Positions 60,501 through 63,485 of a stretch of DNA of 64,000 nucleotides are shown here, one piece after another. Both the position numbers and the translations under genes were made by a program. The notes under the pieces were generated by a model. That model saw only the letters and a list, made by a program, of their open reading frames with translations, was not told where the DNA came from and ran no database searches. Numbering within the stretch: the first letter of the stretch is position 1; each line of letters begins with the position of its first letter. This DNA comes from Symbiodinium kawagutii (Eukaryota; Sar; Dinophyceae; Suessiales; Symbiodiniaceae): assembly GCA_009767595.1 (NCBI GenBank), contig VSDK01012728.1:1224048-1288047 (forward strand), in the 5' to 3' direction.

Positions 60501-61447
60501 TTTCGATAGTTACTGGTAAGATTAGTGGGTGTTAGTTGTTGGATGTTATTGGTAGCTGATGCCTGAGTACTTTACGAACTGTATACGTGTTGCAACTTAT
60601 TCTGACAAGCACTATGAAATCCGCTACCAGAAACCAACATGGACACTCCCACCAGAATATTCCAATAGGAAACCAATCCTGTAACCCCCAGGCAAGCTCT
60701 ATGTTAGCTTCCAGGAAGGCATAAATCATCAATCATCCATCATATTCTGGTTGTCGATCATGACTGGATATTAATGGATCACTACTGGTACAATTGGTCA
60801 TTCCTTGATATTCCAACTGGCAACCATTACTCATCTGTACCTGTAACCACGATTAATGGCGCAAGTGTTCATGTATAAGCAAAGTGTAACCACTTGATCA
60901 TTGAATAGTAAGAAACCATTAACCACTAAAGAACAGTGCTTAATCTGGTTGGTGGTTTCAACCCCTGCTAAAACATGCTTCTGGACCAACGATTTGCTAA
61001 TAATTGCTAGGGAAAATAAAGAAATGTTGAAAAACCACAACCATGAACAAGTAATGCCGTTACTCACTAACCATTGACCATCAATGCCATTACTCACCAA
61101 CCATTAAACGTCAATCCCGTTACTCACTAACCATTGACCATTAATGCCATTAATCCCAAACCATTTACCATTGATGTCATCACAAACCATTTATATACCA
61201 TCAATGCCATTACTCACTCACCATTTACCCTGAATGCCGTTTCTCACTACCCATTAGCCATCAATGCCATTACTCACAAAGCACTTACCATTAAAGCCTT
61301 TACTCACAACCATTTACCATGAATGAACCATTAACCATTAACCACCAATGAACAGCGCTTAATGGATTACTGGTCCTCTGCCCCCATTCAAACCACTTGG
61401 ATGACGCCGAGCTTCGAAGGGCCAAGTTGAAAAAGGCTTTCCCTGAC
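15432..61447 (-). CDS. ABC1/UbiB (ADCK)-family atypical kinase gene, span of all proposed exons
   Basis: This entry is the envelope of about 21 small exons listed separately. ABC1 kinases are protein-kinase-like ATPases of plastids and mitochondria that support quinone and lipid metabolism. The family landmarks occur in order on the minus strand: KLGQ, PDLV, LQDNLPAF, the Ala-rich loop VAAASLGQVYR, VAV strand, VDEF, ELDYRREA (ExD motif), RVLVM/EWVEGERL, HTDPHGGN (catalytic loop), YLDFG (DFG), PPYFLNNARALGCLE. Split codons match across almost all junctions, which random similarity would not give. Donors are GT, GC or GA; acceptors are AG, usually before G. The style of the catalytic loop (ATLLQLLGTG before HTDPHGGN) recalls the plastid ABC1K7/8-like group, which is inference. 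The N-terminus with any targeting peptide and the stop codon are not identified. One conserved Lys appears as Gln and two exons show frame problems, so a decayed copy is possible. Exon joins need transcript support. Confidence 0.85.
15935..16357 (+). CDS. 140-codon plus-strand open frame, unassigned
   Basis: This is the longest plus-strand frame in the unique DNA of this part of the window, opening MMEKHQFSMVTFGMINTG. It lies in the proposed intron between kinase exon 21 and the C-terminal exon, on the opposite strand, and ends about 110 bp before a sequence gap. No domain, signal or membrane segment is evident. Confidence 0.2.
   Translation: MMEKHQFSMVTFGMINTGLQSVESVSVPSNLTPITALVFWRPRNVVVSTCELDGLDLNAQAAKNFSPLSINPRQTQTPTLCNIAQRVYYFRLEETPGECPSLIGSWATFPFKTAVSLFKWHGSSNPKGLDTVVLEGVLLI
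16465..17338. other. Assembly gap (874 N)
   Basis: Run of N abutting an ATG/CAT microsatellite on its right side, which probably caused the break. It falls in the intron between kinase exon 21 and the C-terminal exon. Confidence 0.99.
17339..17422. repeat. ATG/CTG microsatellite at gap edge
   Basis: ATG units changing to CTG/TTGCTG and GGT directly at the right edge of the 874-N gap. Confidence 0.95.
17890..17938 (-). CDS. ABC1 kinase exon 21: LPPYFLNNARALGCLE
   Basis: Forty-nine-nt exon after a TTTCAG acceptor, reading LPPYFLNNARALGCLE plus G. PPYFxxxxRALxxLEG is a strong C-terminal signature of ABC1 kinases. A GC donor (gcgtcg) leaves G, which completes Val of the next exon; a GT donor two bases later, giving phase 0, is the alternative. 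The frame stays open downstream without family similarity. Confidence 0.8.
17999..18110. mobile_element. Family A element, right end lost
   Basis: Left end CTGGTTGGTGGTTGAACC is intact; an AACC microsatellite (18037-18062) grew from the internal CCAACCAACC and the right terminal repeat is missing. Confidence 0.6.
18526..18634. mobile_element. Family A element
   Basis: Starts CGGGTTGGTGGTTGAACC, ends ACTACCAACCAG. Internal ACCCCGTCATGAAAAATATG is nearly identical to the copy at 1438, although the two are 17 kb apart. Confidence 0.78.
19213..19312. mobile_element. Family B element with AAAT target duplication
   Basis: Starts GGTGGTTTCTCAAAATAGGG, ends CCCTATTTTGAGAAACACCC, flanked on both sides by AAAT. 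The 20-bp terminal inverted repeats are nearly perfect and carry the palindrome GGGGTACCCC at the left. Confidence 0.88.
20254..20288 (-). CDS. Candidate ABC1 kinase exon 20: PFFALRCFAGA
   Basis: Thirty-five-nt candidate after a CCTAG acceptor with a GT donor (gtgcct). Its phase accepts the G from exon 19 and exits in phase 0, as exon 21 requires. It reads (G)PFFALRCFAGA where the family has about 25 weakly conserved residues before PPYF, so it may be incomplete or wrong. Confidence 0.3.
20334..20431. mobile_element. Family A element, diverged
   Basis: Contains GGTGGTTGAACCACCCCG and ends TCACCAACCCGG; the internal GAGGAAAATAA block is preserved. It lies just upstream (minus sense) of candidate kinase exon 20. 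Confidence 0.6.
21396..21462 (-). CDS. Probable ABC1 kinase exon 19: EALNFPQESNDVLSKACCEG
   Basis: Sixty-seven-nt exon after a CTCCAG acceptor, GT donor (gtttcc), one leftover G. It reads EALNFPQESNDVLSKACCEG then SQ, resembling the family helix ALxxxxxxALxxAxxxG. The plus strand is also open here (ARLRQHVIGLLW...), so strand choice rests on splice sites and order. Support is moderate. Confidence 0.45.
21764..21852 (-). CDS. Probable ABC1 kinase exon 18: ITDHAVMVSLHHKAETLESF
   Basis: Exon-like minus-strand pocket after a TTTTCCAG acceptor. It reads ITDHAVMVSLHHKAETLESF and then TQDIQLAAK, with a GC donor in phase 0. Position and phase fit between exons 17 and 19, and the composition is coding-like, but this part of ABC1 proteins is poorly conserved, so the family gives little support. 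The frame remains open to about 21720. Confidence 0.45.
22491..22567 (-). CDS. ABC1 kinase exon 17: KRWADVAGLFNRLMLLPDW
   Basis: Seventy-seven-nt exon after a GACAG acceptor. It reads KRWADVAGLFNRLMLLPDW then VLADVP, corresponding to the family segment (N)RDWxxLAxxFxxLGLLP after the DFG helix. The leftover A with a GC donor (gctcag) joins exon 18; donors at VLAD (GT) are possible. Confidence 0.7.
23225..23335. repeat. Graded pentanucleotide array
   Basis: Units change along the array from TAATC to TTATC to GTATC and then to tetranucleotide ATCT, as if successive mutants had spread. Confidence 0.85.
24214..24251 (-). CDS. ABC1 kinase exon 16: VREGLVCAVMFM
   Basis: Thirty-eight-nt exon after a TGCCAG acceptor, reading VREGLVCAVMFM plus GT. 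It continues EVPLQ of exon 15, as in family proteins with PxxVREGLxxAVxxLV. A GC donor (gcagtc) leaves GT, which joins G of exon 17 to give Val; a GT donor two bases upstream is the alternative. Confidence 0.75.
25150..25213. repeat. CCATGGTTTC minisatellite
   Basis: Five to six units alternating CCATGGTTT and CTATGGTTT, just downstream (minus sense) of kinase exon 15. Confidence 0.8.
25270..25311 (-). CDS. ABC1 kinase exon 15: VYLDFGLVAEVPLQ (DFG motif)
   Basis: Forty-two-nt exon, phase 0 at both ends, GAG acceptor and GT donor (gtgcag). It reads VYLDFGLVAEVPLQ, the magnesium-binding DFG segment of ABC1 kinases (LAYLDFGMVxEVPxx). A start eight bases upstream after GCGCAG is an alternative but would need a different phase. 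The frame upstream is also open for about 20 residues with no family similarity. Confidence 0.85.
26440..26544. mobile_element. Family B element with ATGT target duplication
   Basis: Starts GGGTGTTTCTCGAAATTGGG, ends ATTTTGAGAAACCACC, flanked on both sides by ATGT. Confidence 0.85.
26866..27046. mobile_element. Family B element, enlarged
   Basis: Starts GGTGTCTCTTCAAGTAGGGG and ends GGCTTGAGAAACCACC. About 80 bp longer than typical copies, with a second inner pair (GGATGATTGTAGGGGATCCC), so it may be one element inserted in another. Confidence 0.65.
27807..27971. mobile_element. Family B element, enlarged or nested
   Basis: Starts AGTTGTTTCTGAAAATAGGG, has an inner AATAAGGGTACTCC copy and ends GGTAAGAAACCACC. 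Confidence 0.6.
28262..28309. repeat. TGAA microsatellite
   Basis: About eleven pure TGAA units beside TA and TTTA runs. Confidence 0.95.
29000..29102. mobile_element. 103-bp foldback element starting at a splice donor
   Basis: Left arm begins GTGGGCCCCCAACCAC and the right arm is its reverse complement; 24 of 25 bases of the two arms pair. On the minus strand the outermost GT of the right arm is exactly the donor of kinase exon 14. A 13-bp sequence AAGCTTTTTGTAG occurs on both sides, 200 bp apart (28927 and 29127). Confidence 0.82.
29103..29126 (-). CDS. ABC1 kinase exon 14, 24-nt microexon: LYSGGHIK
   Basis: Twenty-four-nt microexon with phase 0 on both sides, AAAAG acceptor and GT donor (gtgggc). 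It reads LYSGGHIK and fills exactly the short turn between GNLLK (exon 13) and VYLDFG (exon 15), where the family has a sequence like TxDGxL or SGxI. The intron that follows begins with the terminal repeat of a 103-bp foldback. Without this exon the loop would be eight residues too short. Confidence 0.6.
29919..30018. mobile_element. Family B element
   Basis: Starts CGTTTCTCAATATGGGGG and ends CCCTATTTTCAGAAACACCC. A second copy follows only a few bases away. Confidence 0.75.
30026..30120. mobile_element. Family B element, opposite orientation
   Basis: Starts GGTTTCTCAAAATAGGGGTA and ends CACTATTTCAGAAACC. Internal ATAATGGTTGGTTTA is the reverse of the TAAACCAACCATT block, so it points opposite to its neighbour. 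Confidence 0.72.
30115..30212. mobile_element. Family C element, reverse, truncated
   Basis: Reverse-orientation copy reading TTCACCATTGTTTTCTC and ending GACCCATGGCCA; its left terminal repeat is replaced by the family B element beside it. Confidence 0.6.
30918..30975 (-). CDS. ABC1 kinase exon 13: catalytic loop QLLGTGVMHTDPHGGNLLK
   Basis: Fifty-eight-nt exon after a GTGAG acceptor. It reads (L)QLLGTGVMHTDPHGGNLLK. HxDPHxGN is the ABC1 catalytic loop (family form GFFHADPHPGNLL). The donor is most simply GC (gcctgg) after NLLK, phase 0; the frame continues openly beyond (AWFAAVLGA), so a longer exon is possible but does not fit the family. Confidence 0.85.
31918..32118. mobile_element. Two family C copies in tandem, reverse
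   Basis: Two reverse copies follow each other (31918-32017 and 32019-32118), each ending GCTTGACCCATRGCYA. They lie just after kinase exon 12 in transcript order. Confidence 0.68.
32189..32229 (-). CDS. ABC1 kinase exon 12: DLPLVEMGISATL
   Basis: Forty-one-nt exon after a CTAG acceptor, GT donor (gtgatt), two leftover bases CT. It reads DLPLVEMGISATL, matching the helix LVxxGVxxxLxQLL that precedes the catalytic loop in ABC1 kinases. CT joins the G of exon 13 to make Leu. An in-frame TAG directly before the exon fixes the start. It sits in a GC-rich pocket just downstream of which two family C copies follow. Confidence 0.7.
32530..32575 (-). CDS. ABC1 kinase exon 11: WVEGERLAPSADAKE
   Basis: Exon after a TTTAG acceptor on the far side of a 10.7-kb intron. 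It supplies the last base of Glu and then WVEGERLAPSADAKE; ABC1 proteins have MEWVxGxKL. The frame stays open to about 32513 (ELRHM, then stop). The 3' border is unresolved: phase 0 is needed for exon 12, allowing GA or GC donors at 32529, 32532 or 32538; the obvious GT at 32515 would give the wrong phase. Confidence 0.75.
32628..32825. mobile_element. Family B element, enlarged
   Basis: Starts GGTGGTTTCTCAAGGCATAG and ends GGTAAGAAACCACC, about 200 bp long. It lies 53 bp upstream (minus sense) of kinase exon 11. Confidence 0.62.
33215..33419 (+). repeat. Left arm of a 9-kb inverted repeat pair
   Basis: About 205 bp that recur in reverse at 41973-42174 with only a handful of differences by eye. 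It starts ACTACCCGCTGGGGACTTAG next to a TA-rich run. Confidence 0.9.
35590..35694. mobile_element. Family B element
   Basis: Starts GGTGGTTTCTCAATTCATAG and ends GGATTCAGAAACAAAC; the internal GTTATGGTTGGATCC shows reverse orientation. Confidence 0.65.
36508..36549. repeat. TA microsatellite
   Basis: TA run followed by ACCCCCCAGAGACTTAGGAC, the same context (TA run then GACTTAGG) as the inverted-repeat arms. Confidence 0.9.
36831..37362. repeat. Diverged tandem repeat, two units of about 265-300 bp
   Basis: Unit 1 starts near 36831 (TTTTCGTGTTCAAAAACTGT) and unit 2 near 37129 (CTTTCGTCTAAAAGCACTGA). Both contain GCAAATCCTT, CAGAAGCAGGCAA and end CTTGAGxCCxATxGCAA. Confidence 0.75.
37530..37760. 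other. GC-rich island at left edge of the satellite block
   Basis: Contains GCCCGGGCGCTG and AAGGTGGGGA; a related block (GCCCGGGCGCTG ... AAAGGTGGGGA) lies at 41208-41270 at the other edge, in the same orientation, so the satellite block between them may be a single insertion. Confidence 0.45.
37975..38155. repeat. GGT/GTGGTGAT microsatellite
   Basis: Imperfect GGTGGTGAT run; it makes poly-Gly on the plus strand and poly-His on the minus strand. Confidence 0.9.
38159..38578 (-). pseudogene. Lys/Glu/Pro-rich coding-like fragment inside the 10.7-kb intron
   Basis: Minus-strand open frame of about 140 codons with no ATG start. It begins after a stop in the GGTTCCTAT satellite and reads HSQELAKVQGEEAQP, then KEAVQNLKGKLVGLLGQEE, AVEDWLSEPF and a charged tail ending PEPVASD and a stop. 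Composition is clearly protein-like. A related piece (HSQELAKLRADKAQP) lies at 40869-41015 beside another run of the same satellite. Beyond the stop the same frame becomes a poly-His tract from the CAC repeat. It may be an exon of a nested gene or a mobile-element remnant. Family not recognised. Confidence 0.35.
38590..39440. repeat. GGTTCCTAT 9-bp satellite
   Basis: Dozens of TATGGTTCC units that decay to looser CCTATGGGTTCC after 39170. Three plus frames are open (GSY, VPM, FLW), so the long frame here is not evidence for a protein. Related short runs recur at 41020-41180. Confidence 0.92.
39463..39651 (-). CDS. Short Cys/His-rich frame, uncertain
   Basis: Minus-strand frame of 62 codons containing CHGFHAHQTCYGYGGCC and AHCDHPRK. 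The density of Cys and His could bind metal, but the DNA is also an irregular CATGG-rich sequence and neighbouring frames show similar repeats. It lies between the two HSQELAK-type fragments. I give it low weight. Confidence 0.15.
   Translation of the reverse strand: MPTIVARTMRIIPGLKNDTNCHGFHAHQTCYGYGGCCAHCDHPRKVVITLVMKENLVLIVVI
40470..40540. repeat. GGTGGGCCTT minisatellite
   Basis: Five to six units of TTGGTGGGCC in a short tandem. Confidence 0.8.
40869..41015 (-). pseudogene. Second copy of the HSQELAK-type fragment
   Basis: Minus-strand frame reading HSQELAKLRADKAQP, then GLQRQLGQEDSSEAARVQ and a stop at 40869. Its first 15 residues align with the fragment ending at 38159 and both are preceded on that strand by the TTCCTATGG satellite. 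The two copies have diverged after this block. Confidence 0.3.
41526..41869. repeat. Two direct copies of a 105-bp repeat
   Basis: Copies at 41526-41633 and 41765-41869 share GTCCTAAGTCATGTGAATGT, CCATGGCCGGGCGTGCAGGT and AAGGCTA. A second pair flanks them (about 41408-41500 and 41931-42022), giving the order R1 R2 R2 R1. Confidence 0.8.
41973..42174 (-). repeat. Right arm of a 9-kb inverted repeat pair
   Basis: Reverse complement of 33215-33419, ending CCCAGCGGGTAGT beside a TA run. Both arms lie inside the intron between kinase exons 10 and 11. Confidence 0.9.
42382..42465. mobile_element. Family B fragment
   Basis: Starts GATGGTCTCTCGAAATAGGG and has the AATGGTTGGCTTATTA block; the right end is missing. 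Confidence 0.5.
43263..43281 (-). CDS. ABC1 kinase exon 10, 19-nt microexon: RVLVM
   Basis: Nineteen-nt microexon between a GTGAG acceptor and a GC donor (gcgggg). It contributes the end of a Ser codon, RVLVM, and the first two bases of Glu. With its neighbours it completes the conserved string RVLVM-E-WVEGERL. An in-frame TGA lies immediately upstream, which fixes the 5' border. The borders are supported only by phase and family similarity, yet the fit on both sides is exact. Confidence 0.6.
43979..44030 (-). CDS. ABC1 kinase exon 9: MRAMPGLKIPELEKDLC
   Basis: Fifty-two-nt exon after a GAAG acceptor, ending at a GT donor (gtcgct) with one leftover A. It reads MRAMPGLKIPELEKDLC. ABC1 proteins have PGVKVPxVYxxLSTxRVLxMEW here; A joins GT of the next exon to give Ser, so the product continues as DLC, S, RVLVM. 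The acceptor choice is the only AG giving phase 0 and an open frame. Confidence 0.7.
46154..46210 (-). CDS. ABC1 kinase exon 8: ELDYRREASNCETFATLYG (ExD motif)
   Basis: Minus-strand exon after a CTCCAG acceptor, reading ELDYRREASNCETFATLYG. ELD is the ExD metal-binding motif of ABC1 kinases and the following EAxNxxxFxxLYG is also typical. The 3' border is uncertain: a GC donor after LYG keeps phase 0 with exon 9, while a GT donor at 46124 would add nine codons but break the phase. The downstream intron is made of family C-like sequence. Confidence 0.8.
46914..47010. mobile_element. Family B element next to kinase exon 7
   Basis: Starts GGTGGTTTCTCGAAATAGGC and ends GGGGGATTCTGAGAAACAGC. Its edge lies 88 bp from exon 7, inside the GA-AG intron. 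Confidence 0.78.
47098..47150 (-). CDS. ABC1 kinase exon 7: PFQVLGAVDEFCSRLFE
   Basis: Fifty-three-nt exon; GAG acceptor, GA donor (gatggg), phase 0 exit. It reads (D)PFQVLGAVDEFCSRLFE. ABC1 proteins have LVDEFxxRxFEELDY; the exon ends exactly at FE and the next begins ELDY. An internal start at 47139 after TTTCAG is possible but would not match the phase left by exon 6. Reading on past the donor would give a longer open frame (DGDLVTGN...) that does not fit the family. Confidence 0.75.
51146..51971 (-). other. Coding-like pocket in the exon 6-7 intron
   Basis: Region with little repeat content where several minus-strand frames look protein-like, for example KIENKLPPRQILPVKTFEE and SLMQVSKDKFKEELARCC. 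No ABC1 residues are expected here, since exons 6 and 7 join directly in the family. It may be a nested gene fragment. The plus strand is also open in places. Confidence 0.2.
52993..53212. mobile_element. Composite of two family C copies
   Basis: Begins TGGCAGTGGGTCAAAACCC, has an inner junction GACCCACAGCCA and ends TTAATATTGACCCATAGCCA. The right edge is 16 bp from the donor of kinase exon 6. Confidence 0.72.
53229..53419 (-). CDS. ABC1 kinase exon 6 (interrupted by an assembly gap): GRSVAVQGQRPS ... AVDAALLRRGQ
   Basis: Minus-strand GC-rich exon after a CAG acceptor; its first two bases complete the Gly left by exon 5. It reads RCRGRSVAVQGQRPSARP, where the family has GRxVAVKVQRPG, so the ATP-binding Lys position reads Gln. 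The far side of a 37-N gap reads AVDAALLRRGQWMQS, matching the family string VALDxxLLRR. The two halves are out of frame as assembled, but both carry the same 10-bp sequence (53271-53280 and 53354-53363); collapsing on it restores one frame. The donor is GT (gttgat). The gap and homopolymers make the exact sequence unreliable. Confidence 0.65.
53311..53347. other. Assembly gap (37 N)
   Basis: Short run of N within kinase exon 6, next to C and T homopolymers and between two copies of the 10-mer CCGCAGCGGC. Confidence 0.99.
53430..53660. repeat. GGCATGG / AAAATCCATG short repeats
   Basis: Eight GGCATGG-like units and four tandem AAAATCCATG 10-mers directly upstream (minus sense) of kinase exon 6. 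Confidence 0.8.
55026..55122 (-). CDS. ABC1 kinase exon 5: Ala-rich loop, EPVAAASLGQVYR
   Basis: Ninety-seven-nt exon after a CAG acceptor, ending with a GT donor (gttgga) and one leftover G. It encodes PVPGRSVGS, then SLESAEPVAAASLGQVYR. AAAS is the alanine-rich loop that replaces the glycine-rich nucleotide loop of ordinary protein kinases and is the most specific ABC1 signature. GC content is far above the flanking AT-rich intron, which consists largely of family C repeats. This exon alone identifies the gene family. Confidence 0.9.
55316..55435. mobile_element. Family C element
   Basis: Starts TGGCTATGGGTCAATATTAA and ends GGTTTTGATCCACAGCCA, flanked by TA on both sides (possible 2-bp duplication). 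A partial copy lies at 55148-55260, just before kinase exon 5. Confidence 0.78.
55438..55545. mobile_element. Family B element, right end decayed
   Basis: Starts GTGGTTTCCTTTAATGGAG, has GAAACCAACCATTTTGGGGG and ends near CCCCTATTCTACC. It directly follows a family C copy. Confidence 0.6.
56705..56793. mobile_element. Family C element, reverse, truncated
   Basis: Reads TTCACCATTGGTTTCCC and ends GCTTGACCCATCGCCA. It lies in the intron between kinase exons 4 and 5. Confidence 0.6.
57182..57282. mobile_element. Family B element with ATTT target duplication
   Basis: Starts GGTGGTTTCTCAAAATAGGG, ends CCCATTTTGAGAAACCATT, flanked by ATTT on both sides. It lies in the intron between kinase exons 4 and 5. 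Confidence 0.88.
58216..58278 (-). CDS. ABC1 kinase exon 4: DNLPAFDTKQALEVIREDL
   Basis: Sixty-three-nt exon, phase 0 at both ends, CAG acceptor and GT donor (gtagag). It reads DNLPAFDTKQALEVIREDL then SA. ABC1 proteins have LQDxxPPFxxxxAxxxIExELG here, so both spacing and residues fit. Reading continues openly past the proposed donor for a short way, so the 3' border is chosen because the next exon starts with PV, which restores the family pattern LGAPV. Confidence 0.85.
58987..59036 (-). CDS. ABC1 kinase exon 3: PDLVGAEVAEELVQLQ
   Basis: Fifty-nt minus-strand exon between a CAG acceptor and a GT donor (gtgcgc). It reads (R)PDLVGAEVAEELVQLQ in the position where ABC1 proteins have RPDLVPxEVxxELxxLQD. 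It ends in phase 0 and the next exon begins with the expected Asp of LQD. The surrounding GC-rich pocket extends upstream to about 59.1 kb, so a longer form of this exon cannot be excluded. Confidence 0.8.
59957..59988 (-). CDS. ABC1 kinase exon 2: YIKLGQALAS (KxGQ motif)
   Basis: Minus-strand exon of 32 nt after a CAG acceptor. It reads YIKLGQALAS, the diagnostic KxGQ motif of the ABC1 N-terminal extension, which in the human homologue COQ8A folds over the active site. The leftover A joins GA of the next exon to make Arg, giving the family string ALASR followed by PDLV. The donor is GA (gatact). The match to the family is strong although the exon is very short. Confidence 0.75.
60945..61044. 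mobile_element. Family A element
   Basis: Starts CTGGTTGGTGGTTTCAACC and ends AAACCACAACCATG. Internal AATTGCTAGGGAAAATAAA matches the family. It lies in the intron between kinase exons 1 and 2. Confidence 0.72.
61050..61322. repeat. 30-bp minisatellite CCATTACTCACTAACCATTG
   Basis: About nine imperfect 29-32-bp units. One plus frame reads repeating INAITH/TINAI peptides because the unit is close to 30 bp, but stops and length changes argue against a gene. Confidence 0.85.
61416..61447 (-). CDS. ABC1 kinase exon 1 (first recognised): VRESLFQLGP
   Basis: Minus-strand exon of 32 nt starting after a CAG acceptor. It reads VRESLFQLGP with two leftover bases TC, which join the first G of the next exon to give Ser. 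ABC1 kinases have a helix of the type LRxxLxxLGP immediately before the KxGQ motif, and that is exactly what follows in the next exon. The donor would be GA (gaagct). The exon lies in a GC-rich pocket of about 130 bp between a 30-bp minisatellite and AT-rich DNA. Upstream coding exons must exist but were not found with certainty. Confidence 0.6.
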
Positions 61448-62125
61448 CTGACACCGCGGCCACCGTGCATGGCTGCGCGGCTGGTCTGGAACCACCCATC
61501 GCGGGGAAACAAATCAATCAACTATGTATATATATATATATAATTAAATATGCGTTAAAACATGTGCAAACAAATCAGACCAACAGAGTCATGTGCTTGG
61601 GAAATAAACACTTCAGACACGTGTGCCAAAGTCTTGAGATGTGGCCCAAAAAACTGGTTCCCAGCAAGCTGGCTGTTGTTGGCACCACCATCAATGGACA
61701 AACAAAATCAATGACTGCATCAGTACAAGGCACGCAACACATGTAGTCTAGGTGCTTGTATTTCCCTGTTGACAATGCGCATTTTGAAAGGATTCAGGGC
61801 ACAAATTGATCGATGGCGGAAGATCAAACCAACTTTGATTTGGAGCTGCCCTTAAATGATGCACCAAAGTGATTATTTGTTTGGTGGAAAGGGCCAGCAA
61901 AACAACTGCTTTCTGAAGTGACACAGTCTGAGGCAAAGCATGGGGTGAGGGCTGACAGCTTCACAAACGAAAGGATCATCCATGGTAACAGGACATTATC
62001 CCAGTAGGTAGTTTTCAGTGGGGTCGGGAATCTCAATCCGCAACACAACATGATCATATTGTGTTTCAAGGTTGCTATTCGGTGGTGACAATCATGATGG
62101 TGATTCTTTGACGACTATGATATCA

Positions 62126-62490
62126 TGATAACGATGCGAATAATGGCGTGATGAAAAACCCTACCGCATAGCAACAGGACATGGCCCCAAAATCTATCGC
62201 GAACTCGCCCAAAGAACAGGCCTGCGGAGCGACATGCAAACGAACATCGCGCCAAGCCTGTTCGAGAATCTCGTCTGTGAGGAGAATGCTCATTCGAAAA
62301 AGGATGGGATGTCTGGCAATTGATGGATTTTCAGACTGGTAACTGACTGAATTTTCAGTCAAATTCTGGCAATTGATGGATTTTCAGGACGTCGCCACTC
62401 GGAACCGTAAACCGCTTGTGTAGAATCAAAATCATCGACCAGTTCTGGATACACCGAGGTCATTCTCCATGTTCCAGGCACAACCATAAG
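62126..62490 (-). CDS. Coding-like block with a 53-bp frame-breaking duplication
   Basis: Minus-strand block upstream of the recognised kinase exons. One frame reads SVYPELVDDFDSTQAVYGSE then WRRPENPSIAR; after a 53-bp spacer, a second copy of the ENPSIAR-coding bases continues HPILFRMSILLTDEILEQAW. Collapsing the duplication gives one continuous frame. It could be N-terminal sequence of the ABC1 kinase or another gene. No motif is recognised. Confidence 0.3.
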
Positions 62491-63317
62491 AAATCATCGT
62501 GCTGTGGGGATGTGGAGTACGTATTTGTGCTCTTATTTTGGGCTTGTTCACAGGATATCCCGAGGACAATCAAAAGTTTGTCCAAGGTACAAGTGTGGCA
62601 ATTCAAGCATCAGGTTCATGAAACCCCCAAAGCCATAACCAGTGCTAGCCGGACTTGGGGACTGGAACCTCTGTAAGATCGACAAGCCAGGGCACGTTCG
62701 ATCAAACAACTTACACACACATGCTGGAAATGCACATGCTGCACTTATGAAAATGCAGCACTTACAGAATACTTACACATTGCACAAACACCAAAACCAC
62801 TACAACCACTACGAACAACTTCTAACTACCTACCCTACTGCTTCGATTAGAAGTCCTTGACCATGCAATTCACGGGCTGCAGCTCACTTCAACCCATAAG
62901 CACTAGAGATTCCCAGCCTGGATCGTAGTAACAGCAACGAAATCGAGGTAGGTAAATATTGGGTTGACCACTCAACCATCATTCACCCTTTCAACGCCTA
63001 GTCATTGTTACTCTATGTTGCTCTCATCTACATCCCATCCATGGTGAACCACCACTAGTGATTCTATGATCATCCACTGCTGTGTCTGTCGACCGCTATG
63101 GGACATAATGAAAATGAAAGTTGACTATAGGCTAACCGGGACTAACTACAATGAAAGTTAATGTGCGCCATGGTTGATATAACCCATATCAAACATCCCA
63201 AAAACAAACACCCACCACAGGGTAACCAATACCAACCATCACGAAATGAATGTTCACCACAGGCTGACCAATCTAATCACTGATATCGCCATAGGTTAAC
63301 CCATCTTAATCACTCAT

Positions 63318-63388
63318 ATGGCAGTGGGTCGAAACCCTTAGTCTTCCTGGTTCCCTCATCATTAACCAGGTTGTTTTCCCTATAAAAT
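63318..63388. mobile_element. Family C element, truncated at a junction
   Basis: Starts TGGCAGTGGGTCGAAACCC and follows the family to TTTTCCCTATAAAATC, then similarity stops abruptly about 100 bp before the right-end open frame. Confidence 0.65.
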
Positions 63389-63432
63389 CGTGTGTTCACT
63401 AGAACGTAGGGTTAGCGGGTGCTCACCATGTG

Positions 63433-63447
63433 CCGTAATGGCTCAAG
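63433..63447 (+). other. Possible degenerate dinoflagellate spliced-leader relic
   Basis: The bases read CCGTA, A, TGGCTCAAG. The dinoflagellate trans-spliced leader is CCGTAGCCATTTTGGCTCAAG, so all 15 bases match in order with two 3-nt gaps (GCC and TTT missing). It lies 39 bp before the ATG of an open frame. Such relics mark mRNAs that were trans-spliced and copied back into the genome. Chance is not excluded. Confidence 0.45.
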
Positions 63448-63485
63448 TTGTTTCCCCGCTGTTTACAACAGACCTAAAGTGTCAC

